From positions 12,563 through 76,562 of the forward strand of contig NZ_DIAX01000086.1 in assembly GCF_002414845.1 (NCBI RefSeq): a stretch of 64,000 bases of DNA. Direction: 5' to 3'. A program made the position numbers and the translations under genes. Below the pieces are notes generated by a model. That model was given only the letters and a program-made list of their open reading frames with translations. It was not told the DNA's origin and did not search any database. Of the stretch, positions 16,762-26,162 are shown one piece after another; the stretch's first letter is position 1; each line of letters begins with the position of its first letter. The DNA is from Gordonia sp. UBA5067. Lineage in GTDB: Bacteria; Actinomycetota; Actinomycetes; Mycobacteriales; Mycobacteriaceae.

Positions 16762-16807
16762 GGCCGACATGTCGTCGCATGCGAACTGCGCCCCGGAGGT
16801 CACCTAC

Positions 16808-16873
16808 GTGACCACTGCGCTGGGCTGCCGTCTCCCGCTTGCGCGAATGCTGTGTTGTTGCCGAATGCACTGA
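16808..16873 (+). CDS. Polycysteine leader peptide upstream of the ROK regulator
   Basis: A 21-codon reading frame starts at GTG 16808, with GGAGG at 16795-16799 and an 8-nt spacer, and ends at TGA 16871-16873. The peptide contains four cysteines, three consecutive (codons TGT TGT TGC, 16853-16861), near its end (MLCCCRMH). Polycysteine small reading frames are known cysteine-responsive attenuators in mycobacteria. It lies 98 nt upstream of the ROK start, so cysteine-limited ribosome stalling could control the downstream gene. Confidence 0.6.
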   Translation: MTTALGCRLPLARMLCCCRMH

Positions 16874-16971
16874 ACGTTCTATCCCAGTGCCCCGATCCCG
16901 GGCCGCCCGCATTCACCCCGCCGACGCTGATGAGCGCTTGCTCGCGTGGGCACACACCTCAGGACAACGCC

Positions 16972-18258
16972 ATGACCAGCATTCTGGATCTCCCCGCCAC
17001 CCCGGTCCGGCTCGCCCCGGCTCAACGCTCCCCGCACGTCCGTTCACCGCGCCCGATCGGTGCGCCGGCGCCGGCACGGCATCGGCCCGACCACCACGTG
17101 CACGTCACGACGCCGGACCTCGCACTGTCGGACAGGCCCGCCGCGAAGGTGTTGCGCGCCGTTCGCCTCGCCTCGCCGGTGTTTCGCGACGAGATCGCGG
17201 AGTCCACCGGGCTGTCCGTCTCGACGGTGAACCGCCAGGTGGGCGCCCTCCTCAAGGCCGGTCTGATCCGTGAGCGAAGCGACCTCGCACCCGCCGGCGC
17301 CGTCGGCCGGCCCCGATTACCCGTGGAGATCTCTGTCGCCGAGCATCTGACCATCGGTGTGCACATCGGCTACAAGGTCACCTCGATCACTGCACATGAC
17401 CTGCTGCACCGCGTCGTCGGCGCGATCTCGGTGCCGACTCCCGCCGATGCGGGGGCCGAGAACACCCTCGTCTCCTTGGCGCACAGCGTGTCGGGCTTCC
17501 TCGCGCGGTGGCGCAACCGGGAGATCCGCTGGGTCGGGGTCACGCTCGGCGGACGGGTGCAGGACGGCGGTGTCGTCGACCACCCGCGGCTGGGCTGGTC
17601 GCAGGCCCAGGTCGGCAGAATCTTCGCACAAACCCTGGGCTACCCGGTGTCGGTGGCGTCGCACGTGGAGGCGATGGCCGCCGCCGAGTTGGTCGCCAAT
17701 CCCGCTCAGCGATCGAGCTTCCTCTACTTCTATGCCCGCGAAATGGTGGGCGTCGCGTTCAGTGTCGACGGTTCGGTGCACACACCGAGCGGTGGGCCGC
17801 CGGTGATCGGGCACTTCCCGATCGGGGCGACGGCGTTGATCGACCCGCACCGCACCGGCCAGCTTGAGGCCGCGACCAGCGATACCGGCATCGTCGCCGC
17901 TGCTCGAGCCGCCGGCCTCGATCTCGCCGACATCGCCGAGGTCCACGAGGCGGCCCGCGACGGCAACGAGATCGCCCGGGACATCTTGACCGAGCGCGCC
18001 GAGGTCCTCGGTCGGGCGGTCGCGTTGATCGCCGACATCTTCAACCCCGATCATGTGGTGCTCGGCGGGCAGGCCTTCACCGATGCACCGCAGACGCTGC
18101 CGGTGGTGGCAAAGGTCATTCGGGACACCAGTGTCACCGGTCGGCGGGATGTCCGGGTGTCCCGGGCCGGGGTGACCGTTCAGCAGCAGGCCGCCGGGGC
18201 CGTCTCGCTCGATGCGCTGTACGCCGATCCGCTCGGCGCCATCGCGATCACCGACTGA
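16972..18258 (+). CDS. ROK-family transcriptional regulator (Rv0485-like)
   Basis: A 428-residue ROK protein: an N-terminal winged-helix (about residues 65-120, with FRDEIAESTGLSVSTVNRQV) followed by a sugar-kinase-fold domain. The N-terminus MTSILDLPATPVRLAP matches my recollection of M. tuberculosis Rv0485. The canonical ROK zinc-binding Cys cluster is not evident and the ATP-binding motifs are degenerate, so it is a regulator, not a kinase. An upstream ATG at 16852 is rejected because the leader peptide region overlaps it. A palindromic repeat follows the gene. Confidence 0.85.
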   Translation: MTSILDLPATPVRLAPAQRSPHVRSPRPIGAPAPARHRPDHHVHVTTPDLALSDRPAAKVLRAVRLASPVFRDEIAESTGLSVSTVNRQVGALLKAGLIRERSDLAPAGAVGRPRLPVEISVAEHLTIGVHIGYKVTSITAHDLLHRVVGAISVPTPADAGAENTLVSLAHSVSGFLARWRNREIRWVGVTLGGRVQDGGVVDHPRLGWSQAQVGRIFAQTLGYPVSVASHVEAMAAAELVANPAQRSSFLYFYAREMVGVAFSVDGSVHTPSGGPPVIGHFPIGATALIDPHRTGQLEAATSDTGIVAAARAAGLDLADIAEVHEAARDGNEIARDILTERAEVLGRAVALIADIFNPDHVVLGGQAFTDAPQTLPVVAKVIRDTSVTGRRDVRVSRAGVTVQQQAAGAVSLDALYADPLGAIAITD

Positions 18259-18261
18259 TCG

Positions 18262-18339
18262 CTGCTGAAAACCGCACCGTGGCGCCCCGCCGACGTGATA
18301 GTCACATCGGTGGGGCGCCCACGGAACGGATCTCCGCAG
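18262..18339. repeat. 77-bp palindromic intergenic repeat, copy B
   Basis: The palindrome begins CTGCTGAAAACCGCACCGTG and ends GATCTCCGCAG, centred on GTGATAGTCAC (18295-18305). It has a strong inner stem (GGCGCCCC pairing with GGGGCGCC). It sits between the convergent ROK and ABC-permease genes and would be a bidirectional hairpin. Confidence 0.8.
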
Positions 18340-18348
18340 CGGCGGCGA

Positions 18349-19182
18349 TCAGTCGGTCGTGCGACGGTAGTAGGCGCGCAGGGCGATCGGCGCGAAGACT
18401 GCCGTTAACACCACGGACCAGATGATGGTCGCCAGAATCGGGTGTTGCAGGGGCCACGGCGCGGTCGATGGCGCGGCCGGACCGTTGCCCCACAGCACGC
18501 GCATCGCCTGGACCAGTGCCGAGATCGGATTCCATTCCGCGATCATGCGCAGCCACGCCGGCATCGGCGCGGTCGGCACGAAGGCGTTGGACAGGAAGGT
18601 CACCGGGAACAGCGTCGTGAACATGAAACCGTTCACCGCCTCGGTGGTCTTGAGCCAAGAACCGGCCAGCAGGCCGAACCAGATCATCGAAAAGCCGAAC
18701 AACAGGACCAGCGCGAAGGCGAGCACCGCTTCGGGAATCGAGTTGCGGATGCGCCAGCCGATGGCCAGACCGGTGACCGCCATGACGAGGATGCCGATCG
18801 AGGAGTGGAGCAACGCGGCGATGGCGCGGCCGATGATGACCGACGACTGGTGGATCGGCAGGGACCGGAAGCGGTCGATGATGCCCTTCTCCAGGTCACC
18901 GGTGATCCCGTTGGCGACGACGAATGCGGTGAATACGATCGTCTGGCCCATGATGCCGGGGAGCAGGAATTCCTTGTAGTTGCTGCCGGGTACCGCGATC
19001 GAGGAGCCGAACACGAAGGCGAACAGCAGCACGAACATGATCGGCTGGAACGTCACGTCGGCCAGCATCTCCGGCATGCGCTTGGTATGGATCAGGTTGC
19101 GGCGCACCATGATCCATGACTGGCGCCACAGACTGGTAGGCGCCGCCAGGACGGTCGCGGAATTGGCGGTGGTCGTGGTCAT
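18349..19182 (-). CDS. ABC-2 type transporter permease (DrrB-like)
   Basis: A 277-residue integral membrane protein with six predicted helices in the ABC-2 pattern, for example FQPIMFVLLFAFVFGSS and a second near VLLFGFSMIWFGLLAG. The cytoplasmic signature GDLEKGIIDRFRSLPI is typical of DrrB-type exporters. The gene overlaps the ATPase gene by 4 nt, so both form one exporter. Daunorubicin/lipid export families share this architecture; the substrate here is unknown. Confidence 0.88.
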   Translation of the reverse strand: MTTTTANSATVLAAPTSLWRQSWIMVRRNLIHTKRMPEMLADVTFQPIMFVLLFAFVFGSSIAVPGSNYKEFLLPGIMGQTIVFTAFVVANGITGDLEKGIIDRFRSLPIHQSSVIIGRAIAALLHSSIGILVMAVTGLAIGWRIRNSIPEAVLAFALVLLFGFSMIWFGLLAGSWLKTTEAVNGFMFTTLFPVTFLSNAFVPTAPMPAWLRMIAEWNPISALVQAMRVLWGNGPAAPSTAPWPLQHPILATIIWSVVLTAVFAPIALRAYYRRTTD

Positions 19183-20156
19183 TGCCCGGGCTCCTGCTCG
19201 TTGTCGTCGGATTCGGTGCGGCGGCCGGTCAGCGACAAGAAGACGTCGTCGAGGCTCGGTCGGGCCAGGCCCAGGTCATCGACGGCGATGCCGGACTCGT
19301 CGAGCCAGCCGGCGGCGGTGGTCAGGTCGGCCAGCCCGCCGGCCGCGGTCGTGATGCGGCGGGCGCTGGATTCGATGAACACTTCGTTGCCCGACCGCCG
19401 CAGCACGGCGGCGGCGGCGGATAGGTCGTCGGCGTGGGACACGGTCAGCACGAGGCTCGCCGCGCCTGCCCGCTCCTTCAGCTGCAACGCGGTGCCGTGC
19501 TCGATGATGCGCCCATGATCGACGACGACGATATCGTCGGCGAGCTGATCGGCCTCCTCGAGGTATTGGGTGGTGAGCAGCAGCGTGGTCCCGTCGTCGA
19601 CCAGCGCGCGCAGCACGTCCCACAACTCGGTGCGGCTGCGCGGGTCGAGGCCGGTCGTCGGTTCGTCGAGGAACAGGACGGGCGGCGCGGCGAGCAGGCT
19701 GACCGCCAGGTCGAGGCGTCGGCGCATGCCGCCGGAGTAGGCCTTGACCTGCTTGTCGGCGGCTGCGGTCAACGAGAACTGCTCGAGCAGCTGGTCGCCG
19801 CGTGCCGCCAGTGCCTTGCGGCCGATACCGTAGAGCCCCCCGATCATCGCGATGTTCTCCCGGCCGGTGAGGATCTCGTCGACGGTCGCCGCCTGTCCGG
19901 TCAGGCCCATACTGCGGCGCACCTCGTCGGGATGGGTCAGCACGTCGTAGCCGGCCACGCGGGCGGTGCCGCTCGTCGGCTCGGACAGCGTGGTCATCAT
20001 GCGGACCGTCGTCGTCTTGCCGGCGCCGTTGGGGCCGAGCAGGCCCAAGACGGTGCCGCGCGGCACCTGGAAACTGATCCCGTCGACGGCAGTGAAGTCG
20101 CCGAACCGCTTGACGAGGTCGATGGCTTCGATGGCGAGGTCGTGGGCGTCGGTCAT
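19179..20156 (-). CDS. ABC transporter ATP-binding protein (DrrA-like)
   Basis: A 325-residue ATPase. Walker A is GPNGAGKTT (residues 41-49), the signature is YSGGMRRRLDLA, and Walker B is PVLFLDEPTTGLDP; a DrrA-type C-terminal extension follows residue 220. It energises the permease encoded 4 nt overlapping downstream. The spacer upstream (20157-20261) separates it from the cyclase gene and should hold its promoter. Confidence 0.92.
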   Translation of the reverse strand: MTDAHDLAIEAIDLVKRFGDFTAVDGISFQVPRGTVLGLLGPNGAGKTTTVRMMTTLSEPTSGTARVAGYDVLTHPDEVRRSMGLTGQAATVDEILTGRENIAMIGGLYGIGRKALAARGDQLLEQFSLTAAADKQVKAYSGGMRRRLDLAVSLLAAPPVLFLDEPTTGLDPRSRTELWDVLRALVDDGTTLLLTTQYLEEADQLADDIVVVDHGRIIEHGTALQLKERAGAASLVLTVSHADDLSAAAAVLRRSGNEVFIESSARRITTAAGGLADLTTAAGWLDESGIAVDDLGLARPSLDDVFLSLTGRRTESDDNEQEPGQ

Positions 20157-20261
20157 GGTTCTCGACGGTAGGCGAGAGGTCCGACAGTGCGCTAGCAGTT
20201 TTTTCCGAGGCCAGGCACGAGAACACCACTACCGGGGACGAAGGGCCCTGAAGTGTCGGAT

Positions 20262-21230
20262 TCAGTGGTCTCGAGCGGCCCGCGGCCGACCGAGTGTCGA
20301 CGCCTTCAGTCGGCGGTACCCCCGCACCGACAGCGGTGAGATCGGCCGGATCCGGAACTGCTCATCGTCGACGATCTGATCGGCCAGCGGCGAATCCACC
20401 AGGATCGTTCCCGGGCGCGCCGACCCGCACAGCCGCGACGCGATGTTGACCGGTTCGCCGAAGACGTCGCCGTGCCGGTTGAGGACTTCGCCGTACGCCA
20501 TGCCGACCCGTAGCGCCGGCACCGGTTCGACGTCGGCGACGGTCTCTTGGATCGCCAGTGCGGTGTGTGCGGCCGCCGGCACATCGCTGTTGGTGAAGAG
20601 CACCGCATCGCCGAGTGTCTTGATGACCTGGCCGCCGTGCGCGGTGATCACTTCGTGGACCCGGTCCTCGAAGGCCTCGAGCAGGGTCTCCAGTTCGGCC
20701 ATGTCGATTCGCCGGGACAGGCTGGTGAATCCGACGATGTCGGCGAAACCGACGACATCGGTGGTGCGCACGCCGGCCAGCCGTTGCGACTGTGCGGCCG
20801 CGGAGTCATCTGCTTCGGAGTCGCGGGTCAGCGCAACCTTCAGGTGCCGGCGCCACACCAGACGCTGGACGACGTCGACTGCGCGGGCCATCTGCGCCGG
20901 CGTCCATGGCACCGACTCATCGCGTGCCAGATTCAGCAGCATGTCGGCCTGCCAGTCGGCCAGTCGCGCCATCGTCTGCCCGATCGCCCGGGCGGTGGCG
21001 ACCTGCTCGTCCTCGGGGATCACATCGGAGGACGCGGTGAGCATGGTCAGCGCGTCGACGTCGCGTTGGGTGAACATCTTGTCGTCGGACGGGCGCCGCG
21101 CGAAGCCGAACGCATTCCACAGTCGGTCGAGCCGCTCCGGGGTGAGGTTCAGTGCGACGCCCAGTTCGTCGCGGCTGTACCGGGGTTCGTCGTCAGCTGG
21201 AGCGTCGCCGGACTGCGACCCGTCACTCAT
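20262..21230 (-). CDS. Class III adenylyl cyclase with N-terminal regulatory domain
   Basis: A 322-residue cyclase. The N-terminal half (to about residue 145) resembles the helical regulatory domain of mycobacterial Rv1264/Rv2212-type cyclases; the catalytic domain follows. Metal-binding aspartates are seen in VGFADIVGFTSL and KTLGDAVLF, and the transition-state Asn and Arg in GEPVNIASRL. It should make cAMP from ATP as a homodimer in the cytoplasm. ATG 21230 overlaps the tandem-TetR stop by 4 nt (ATGA), so a signal enzyme and a transcription factor are coupled. Confidence 0.88.
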   Translation of the reverse strand: MSDGSQSGDAPADDEPRYSRDELGVALNLTPERLDRLWNAFGFARRPSDDKMFTQRDVDALTMLTASSDVIPEDEQVATARAIGQTMARLADWQADMLLNLARDESVPWTPAQMARAVDVVQRLVWRRHLKVALTRDSEADDSAAAQSQRLAGVRTTDVVGFADIVGFTSLSRRIDMAELETLLEAFEDRVHEVITAHGGQVIKTLGDAVLFTNSDVPAAAHTALAIQETVADVEPVPALRVGMAYGEVLNRHGDVFGEPVNIASRLCGSARPGTILVDSPLADQIVDDEQFRIRPISPLSVRGYRRLKASTLGRPRAARDH

Positions 21231-22411
21231 GGCTCAACGGTAGCAACGCAGGCCCCCAGTACACCCTTCATGAGGTGGGCCATCTGCGCGCCGAACTCCG
21301 GGCGCGACGTACCGCGCCGCAGCCGCACCGCGTCGTTCACGATCGACAGCGCGGCGTGCACCCCGACCCCCGACTCGGCGACGGTCAGGCCCTGCGCGGC
21401 GGCCAGCAGATCGATCCAGCGCGCGACATACCGGCGCTGGCTGTCGAGGAGCTCGGTGGCCGCGGGTTCGTTGCGCAGGGCCGAGGAGTTGTTGAACGAG
21501 ACGGACAGGTCAGGGGTTGCGGTGATCACCGTGACATACGAATCTACTAGGGCCGCAAGGATTTCCGCGGGATCGGCCGAGAGCCCGTAGGCGGCCATCA
21601 CACCCACCTCCAGGCGAGCGGCGCTGCGCTGGCCGATCCCGACGAGGATCGCTGCCTTCGACGAGAAATGGTTGTAGACGCTAGGGCCACTGATCCCCAC
21701 GGCCGCACCGATCTCGTCGACGCCGACGTCCGCGTATTCGCGCTCGGCGAAGAGTCGCGACGCGGCGTCGAGGATCTCGTCGCGACGGGTCGTCGACGGC
21801 GAAGCCGGCACCCCGGGCAGCCGCGGCGGAGCCTGAGCCGGACGGAGGTTCAGCAGGCGCAGTGCGCGATTGGTCAATTCGTCGATTTCACGGGTTGGTG
21901 ACAGGCGCGACGTGTGCACCGCACTCGATCCGGCGACACTCAGCAGCGCCCAGACCAACTGGGAGCGTTCCCAGTCGGCCAGCTCGGCGGCGTCACGAAA
22001 CAGTGCGTCCGACCACCGGCGCAGCACCGCGCGGGTGCGCAGCGCGACGTCCCGGTTCTGTTCATCGGTCAGGTAGGCGCCGGTCCACCGCCACAGCGAC
22101 GCCGAGTCGGGTCGTTTGGCGATCAATTCGACCAGTGCCCGCACGCGCTCCTCGGTGGATCCCGGGGTAGCGAGGGCGCGTTCGGTGCACGCTTCCAGAT
22201 CGTCAACGCCGGTGAGCACGGCCGCGCCCAGGAGGTCGCGCTTGTCGGTGAAATGTCGGTAGAGCGACGGGGCGGTAACGCCGGCGGCGCGGGCGATGTC
22301 GGCCATCGAGACATGTGGGTATCCGCGTTGCACGAACAGCTCGGCGGCACGTTCGATGAGCTGCCGGCGACGATCGGCCGGTCGGCTCGCACGGGCGGAT
22401 TGGACGGTCAT
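21227..22411 (-). CDS. Tandem (double) TetR-family transcriptional regulator
   Basis: A 394-residue protein made of two complete TetR units. The first HTH includes RGYPHVSMADIARAAGVTAP and LYRHFTDKR; the second, near residue 215, has EILDAASRLFAEREYADVGV and VYNHFSSKA. Single polypeptides with two TetR modules behave as covalent dimers. I start it at ATG 22411: TATGGT lies 9 nt upstream on the minus strand and would place transcription initiation at or very near the ATG (leaderless). It is divergent from fadA, and a role in fatty-acid control is likely. It is coupled to the cyclase gene. Confidence 0.87.
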   Translation of the reverse strand: MTVQSARASRPADRRRQLIERAAELFVQRGYPHVSMADIARAAGVTAPSLYRHFTDKRDLLGAAVLTGVDDLEACTERALATPGSTEERVRALVELIAKRPDSASLWRWTGAYLTDEQNRDVALRTRAVLRRWSDALFRDAAELADWERSQLVWALLSVAGSSAVHTSRLSPTREIDELTNRALRLLNLRPAQAPPRLPGVPASPSTTRRDEILDAASRLFAEREYADVGVDEIGAAVGISGPSVYNHFSSKAAILVGIGQRSAARLEVGVMAAYGLSADPAEILAALVDSYVTVITATPDLSVSFNNSSALRNEPAATELLDSQRRYVARWIDLLAAAQGLTVAESGVGVHAALSIVNDAVRLRRGTSRPEFGAQMAHLMKGVLGACVATVEP

Positions 22412-22537
22412 GGTGAACAGACCATAGCCCACGATTGCCCAAAGATGAACCAATTGACCACCGGGTATAGCCAAAAAAGTTATTGGGCGTTAGTCTTCAA
22501 TTCGTAACCAACGATGGTTCGTGTGAAAGGAACATCC
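22412..22537. promoter_or_regulatory. fadA / tandem-TetR divergent control region
   Basis: The region contains several inverted repeats: ATGGT-N6-ACCAT beginning at the regulator's own start (22410-22425), GCCCAA (22437-22442) with TTGGGC (22483-22488), and AACCA-N4-TGGTT (22506-22519) just before the fadA ribosome-binding site. TTGACC at 22454-22459 is a -35 candidate for fadA. These are plausible operators of the tandem TetR protein. Confidence 0.45.
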
Positions 22538-23749
22538 GTGCCTGAACAAGCATTCATCTACGAGGCGGTCCGCACGCCTCGTGGCAAGCAGCGCGGCGGC
22601 GCGCTGCACAGCGTCAAGCCGGTCGACCTCGTTTCGGGTCTGATCAACCAGCTCCTCGCCCGCCACGGCGGCCTCAACCCCGCCGACGTCAATGACGTCG
22701 TGCTGGGCGTCGTCTCGCCGGTCGGCGAGCAGGGCGCGGTCATCGCCCGCACCGCGGCCCTCGTCTCGGGCCTGCCGGAGACCGTTCCGGGTACCCAGAT
22801 CAACCGCTTCTGCGCCTCGGGTCTGGAGGCCGTGAACCTGGCTGCGGCCAAGGTTGCCTCCGGCTTCGACGACCTGGTCCTGGCCGGCGGCGTCGAGTCG
22901 ATGTCGCGCGTCCCGATGGGCAGCGACGGCGGTGCGCTCTTCATGGACCCCGCCACCGCTTACGACAACTACATCGCCCCGCAGGGCATCGGCGCCGACC
23001 TGATTGCCACCATCGAGGGCTTCTCCCGCGACGACGTCGACGCGTTCGCCGCCGAGTCGCAGGCCCGCGCGGCCAAGGCATGGGAGTCGGGCTACTTCGC
23101 CAAGTCGGTCCTGCCCGTCACCGATATCAACGGTGTCGTCGTTCTCGACCGCGACGAACACATGCGCCCGGGCACCACCGCCGAGCAGCTCGGCAAGCTC
23201 AAGGCCGCCTTCCAGGGCCTGGCCGACATGGCCGGGTTCGACGACGTCATCATGCAGAAGTACCCGAACGTCGAGAAGGTCAACCACGTCCACACCGGCG
23301 GCAACAGCTCCGGCATCGTCGACGGTTCCGGCCTGGTACTGATCGGTTCGGAAGAGGCCGGCAAGCGCAACGGCATGGCGCCGCGCGGCCGCATCGTCTC
23401 CTTCGCCGAGATCGGTTCGGAGCCCGCCATCATGCTCACCGGCCCCACCCCGGCCACCGAGCTGGCGCTGAAGAAGGCCGGTCTGACTGTCGAAGACATC
23501 GACGTCTTCGAGCTGAACGAGGCCTTCGCGTCGGTCGTCATGAAGTGGGAGAAGGACCTGAACATCCCGCACGACAAGGTCAACGTCAACGGCGGCGCCA
23601 TTGCCATGGGCCACCCGCTCGGCGCCACCGGCGCCATGATCCTGGGCACCTGTCTCGACGAGCTGGAGCGCACGGGCGGCCGCTACGGCCTGGTCACCCT
23701 CTGCATCGGCGGCGGCATGGGCGTCGCGACCGTCATCGAGCGCCTCTAA
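22538..23749 (+). CDS. fadA: Acetyl-CoA C-acyltransferase FadA
   Basis: A 403-residue thiolase, the beta subunit of the bacterial trifunctional beta-oxidation complex. It matches M. tuberculosis FadA at many points: EAFIYEA-like N-terminus, [13 protein letters not shown] (nucleophilic Cys), [33 protein letters not shown] and [15 protein letters not shown] chose GTG 22538, preceded by AAAGGA 6 nt upstream, over ATG 22514. fadB follows 25 bp later. Confidence 0.95.
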   Translation: MPEQAFIYEAVRTPRGKQRGGALHSVKPVDLVSGLINQLLARHGGLNPADVNDVVLGVVSPVGEQGAVIARTAALVSGLPETVPGTQINRFCASGLEAVNLAAAKVASGFDDLVLAGGVESMSRVPMGSDGGALFMDPATAYDNYIAPQGIGADLIATIEGFSRDDVDAFAAESQARAAKAWESGYFAKSVLPVTDINGVVVLDRDEHMRPGTTAEQLGKLKAAFQGLADMAGFDDVIMQKYPNVEKVNHVHTGGNSSGIVDGSGLVLIGSEEAGKRNGMAPRGRIVSFAEIGSEPAIMLTGPTPATELALKKAGLTVEDIDVFELNEAFASVVMKWEKDLNIPHDKVNVNGGAIAMGHPLGATGAMILGTCLDELERTGGRYGLVTLCIGGGMGVATVIERL

Positions 23750-23774
23750 TTCACAGAAAGACTTGGAAGAAACC

Positions 23775-25979
23775 ATGAGCGAGAACATGTTCAACTGGGA
23801 GAAGGACGCCGACGGCGTCGTCATCCTCACCATGGACGACCCCAATCAGGGCGCCAACACGATGAACGACCTGTTCGTAACGTCGCTGAACGCGACCGTC
23901 GAGCGGCTCGAAGCGGAGAAGGACGACATCGCCGGTGTCATCCTCACCTCGGCGAAGAAGACGTTCTTCGCCGGTGGCGACCTCAAAGACATGACGGCCG
24001 ATAAGCCCAAGGATGTCACCAAGGCCGATATCGCCACCGCGATCACCGAGCGGGCCAACGGGATGAAGGCAACCATGCGTCGCCTGGAGACCCTGGGCAA
24101 GCCCGTCGTCGCCGCCATCAACGGCGCCGCCCTCGGCGGTGGCCTCGAGATCGCACTGCACTGCCACTACCGTGTCGCGGCCGACACGCGCGGCAGCAAG
24201 ATCGGCCTGCCCGAGGTCACTCTCGGCCTGCTCCCCGGCGGCGGTGGCGTCGTGCGCACCGTGCGCCTGCTGGGTATGCAGAACGCACTGATGGGCGTGT
24301 TGCTGCAGGGCACCCAGTTCAACCCGACTAAGGCCAAGGAGACCGGTCTGGTCGACGAGGTCGTCGGCACCGTGGAGGAACTTATCCCGGCCGCCAAGAA
24401 GTGGATCAAGGACAACCCCGAGGCACAGCAGCCCTTCGACGTGAAGGGCTACAAGATCCCGGGCGGCGCCCCCACCAACCCGGCGGTGGCCGCCAACCTG
24501 CCGGCCTTCCCGGCGCTGCTGCGCAAGCAGCTCAAGGGTGCCAACATGCCGGCTCCGCGCGCGATCCTCGCCGCGGCCATCGAGGGCGCCTACGTCGACG
24601 TCGACACCGCCGACCTGATCGAGACCCGCTACTTCGTCTCGCTGGTCACCGGCCAGGTCGCGCAGAACATGATCAAGGCGTTCTTCTTCGACCTGCAGCA
24701 CATCAACGGTGGTGGCTCGCGGCCCAAGGGCTTCGACAAGTACACCGCCAAGAAGGTCGGCGTCATCGGCGCCGGCATGATGGGTGCGGCCATCGCGTAT
24801 GTCTCGGCGAAGGCCGGGATCGAGGTCGTCCTCAAGGACATCGACATCGACGCTGCCAAGCGCGGCAAGGACTACTCGGTCAAGCTGGAGGAGAAGGCCC
24901 TCTCGCGCGGCAAGACAACTGAGGAGAAGTCGAAGGCCCTGCTCGACCGGATCCACCCGACCGTGGACCCGGCCGACTTCAAGGGCGTCGACTTCGTGAT
25001 CGAGGCGGCCTTCGAGTCCGTCGAGGTCAAGAACAAGGTTTTCCAGGAGATCGAGGACATCGTCGACGCCGACGCCGTACTCGGGTCGAACACGTCGACG
25101 CTGCCGATCACCATCCTCGCCGAGGGTGTGAAGCGTTCCGAGGACTTCATCGGCATCCACTTCTTCAGCCCCGTCGACAAGATGCCGCTGGTGGAGATCA
25201 TCAAGGGTGAAAAGACCTCCGACGCCGTCCTGGCGAAGGTTATCGACTACACGCTGGCGATCCGCAAGACTCCCATCGTCGTCAACGACAGTCGTGGCTT
25301 CTTCACCAGCCGCGTCATCGGCACGTTCCTCAATGAGGCCGTCGCGGCCGTCGGTGAGGGCATCGAGCCGGCGTTCATCGAGCAGGCGGGTTCGCAGGCC
25401 GGATATCCCGCGCCGCCGCTGCAACTGATGGACGAGCTGACCCTGACGCTGCCGCAGAAGATTCGCAAGGAGACCGAGGCGGCGGCCACGGCAGCCGGCG
25501 TCGAGTTCCCGCACCACGGGTCCTACGACGTCATCGACTGGATGGTCGAGAACGGCCGCACCGCCAAGAAGGACGGCAAGGGCTTCTACGACTACACCGA
25601 TGGCAAGCGCGCCCTGCTCTGGCCGGGTCTGCGTGAGCACTTCAAGTCCGGCAGCAAGGTGATCCCGCTGGAGGACATGAAGGAGCGCATGCTCTTCGCC
25701 GAGGCGCTCGAGACGGTGAAGTGCTTCGACGAGGGTGTGCTCACCTCCGTCGAGGACGCTAACATCGGTTCGATCTTCGGTATCGGTTTCCCGGCGTGGA
25801 CCGGTGGCGTCGTCCAGTACATCAACCAGTACGACGGCGGGGTGGCGGGCTTTGTCGAGCGGGCCAACGACCTCGCGTCGAAGTACGGAGCGCAGTTCAC
25901 CCCGCCGGCATCGTTGGTGGAGAAGGCTGCTCGCGGCGAGAAGCTGACGAACGAGACGCTGACCAAGGTCAACGCCTAG
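23775..25979 (+). CDS. fadB: 3-hydroxyacyl-CoA dehydrogenase/enoyl-CoA hydratase FadB
   Basis: A 734-residue bifunctional subunit. The N-terminal crotonase domain has the oxyanion-hole motif AINGAALGGGLEIALHCHY and the acidic GLPEVTLGLLPGGGG; the NAD-binding domain begins near residue 325 with GVIGAGMMGAAIAY; the C-terminal dehydrogenase domains follow. Together with FadA it carries hydration, dehydrogenation and thiolysis of long-chain acyl-CoAs in the cytosol. ATG 23775 is preceded by GGAAGAAACC. A strong terminator hairpin follows. Confidence 0.95.
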   Translation: MSENMFNWEKDADGVVILTMDDPNQGANTMNDLFVTSLNATVERLEAEKDDIAGVILTSAKKTFFAGGDLKDMTADKPKDVTKADIATAITERANGMKATMRRLETLGKPVVAAINGAALGGGLEIALHCHYRVAADTRGSKIGLPEVTLGLLPGGGGVVRTVRLLGMQNALMGVLLQGTQFNPTKAKETGLVDEVVGTVEELIPAAKKWIKDNPEAQQPFDVKGYKIPGGAPTNPAVAANLPAFPALLRKQLKGANMPAPRAILAAAIEGAYVDVDTADLIETRYFVSLVTGQVAQNMIKAFFFDLQHINGGGSRPKGFDKYTAKKVGVIGAGMMGAAIAYVSAKAGIEVVLKDIDIDAAKRGKDYSVKLEEKALSRGKTTEEKSKALLDRIHPTVDPADFKGVDFVIEAAFESVEVKNKVFQEIEDIVDADAVLGSNTSTLPITILAEGVKRSEDFIGIHFFSPVDKMPLVEIIKGEKTSDAVLAKVIDYTLAIRKTPIVVNDSRGFFTSRVIGTFLNEAVAAVGEGIEPAFIEQAGSQAGYPAPPLQLMDELTLTLPQKIRKETEAAATAAGVEFPHHGSYDVIDWMVENGRTAKKDGKGFYDYTDGKRALLWPGLREHFKSGSKVIPLEDMKERMLFAEALETVKCFDEGVLTSVEDANIGSIFGIGFPAWTGGVVQYINQYDGGVAGFVERANDLASKYGAQFTPPASLVEKAARGEKLTNETLTKVNA

Positions 25980-26001
25980 GCGCCAACACCTCGCACGATT
26001 G

Positions 26002-26040
26002 ATCAGGTCCCGCACTCGGTTGCCGAGTGCGGGACCTGAT
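26002..26040 (+). terminator. Transcription terminator after fadAB
   Basis: A perfect 18-bp stem (ATCAGGTCCCGCACTCGG at 26002-26019 pairing with 26023-26040) has a 3-nt loop, TTG. It begins 22 bp after the fadB stop. There is no run of T, as is usual in actinobacteria. Confidence 0.85.
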
Positions 26041-26162
26041 CTGTTGGTCGGGTAGGCGGCATGAGTCACGGTTTGTGCCTACCCTCGTGGAAGTACCCCA
26101 ACGAATATTCGCGACTGCGCGGTGGAACATTCGAGCCTCGCGCCGACCCTGGAAGGTCCGAC

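Noticed and set aside
23751..26069. A 772-codon open frame antisense to fadB
   Set aside because: It is a mirror of the fadB codon bias (Asp/Val/Gly/Leu/Arg-rich), with no family signature.
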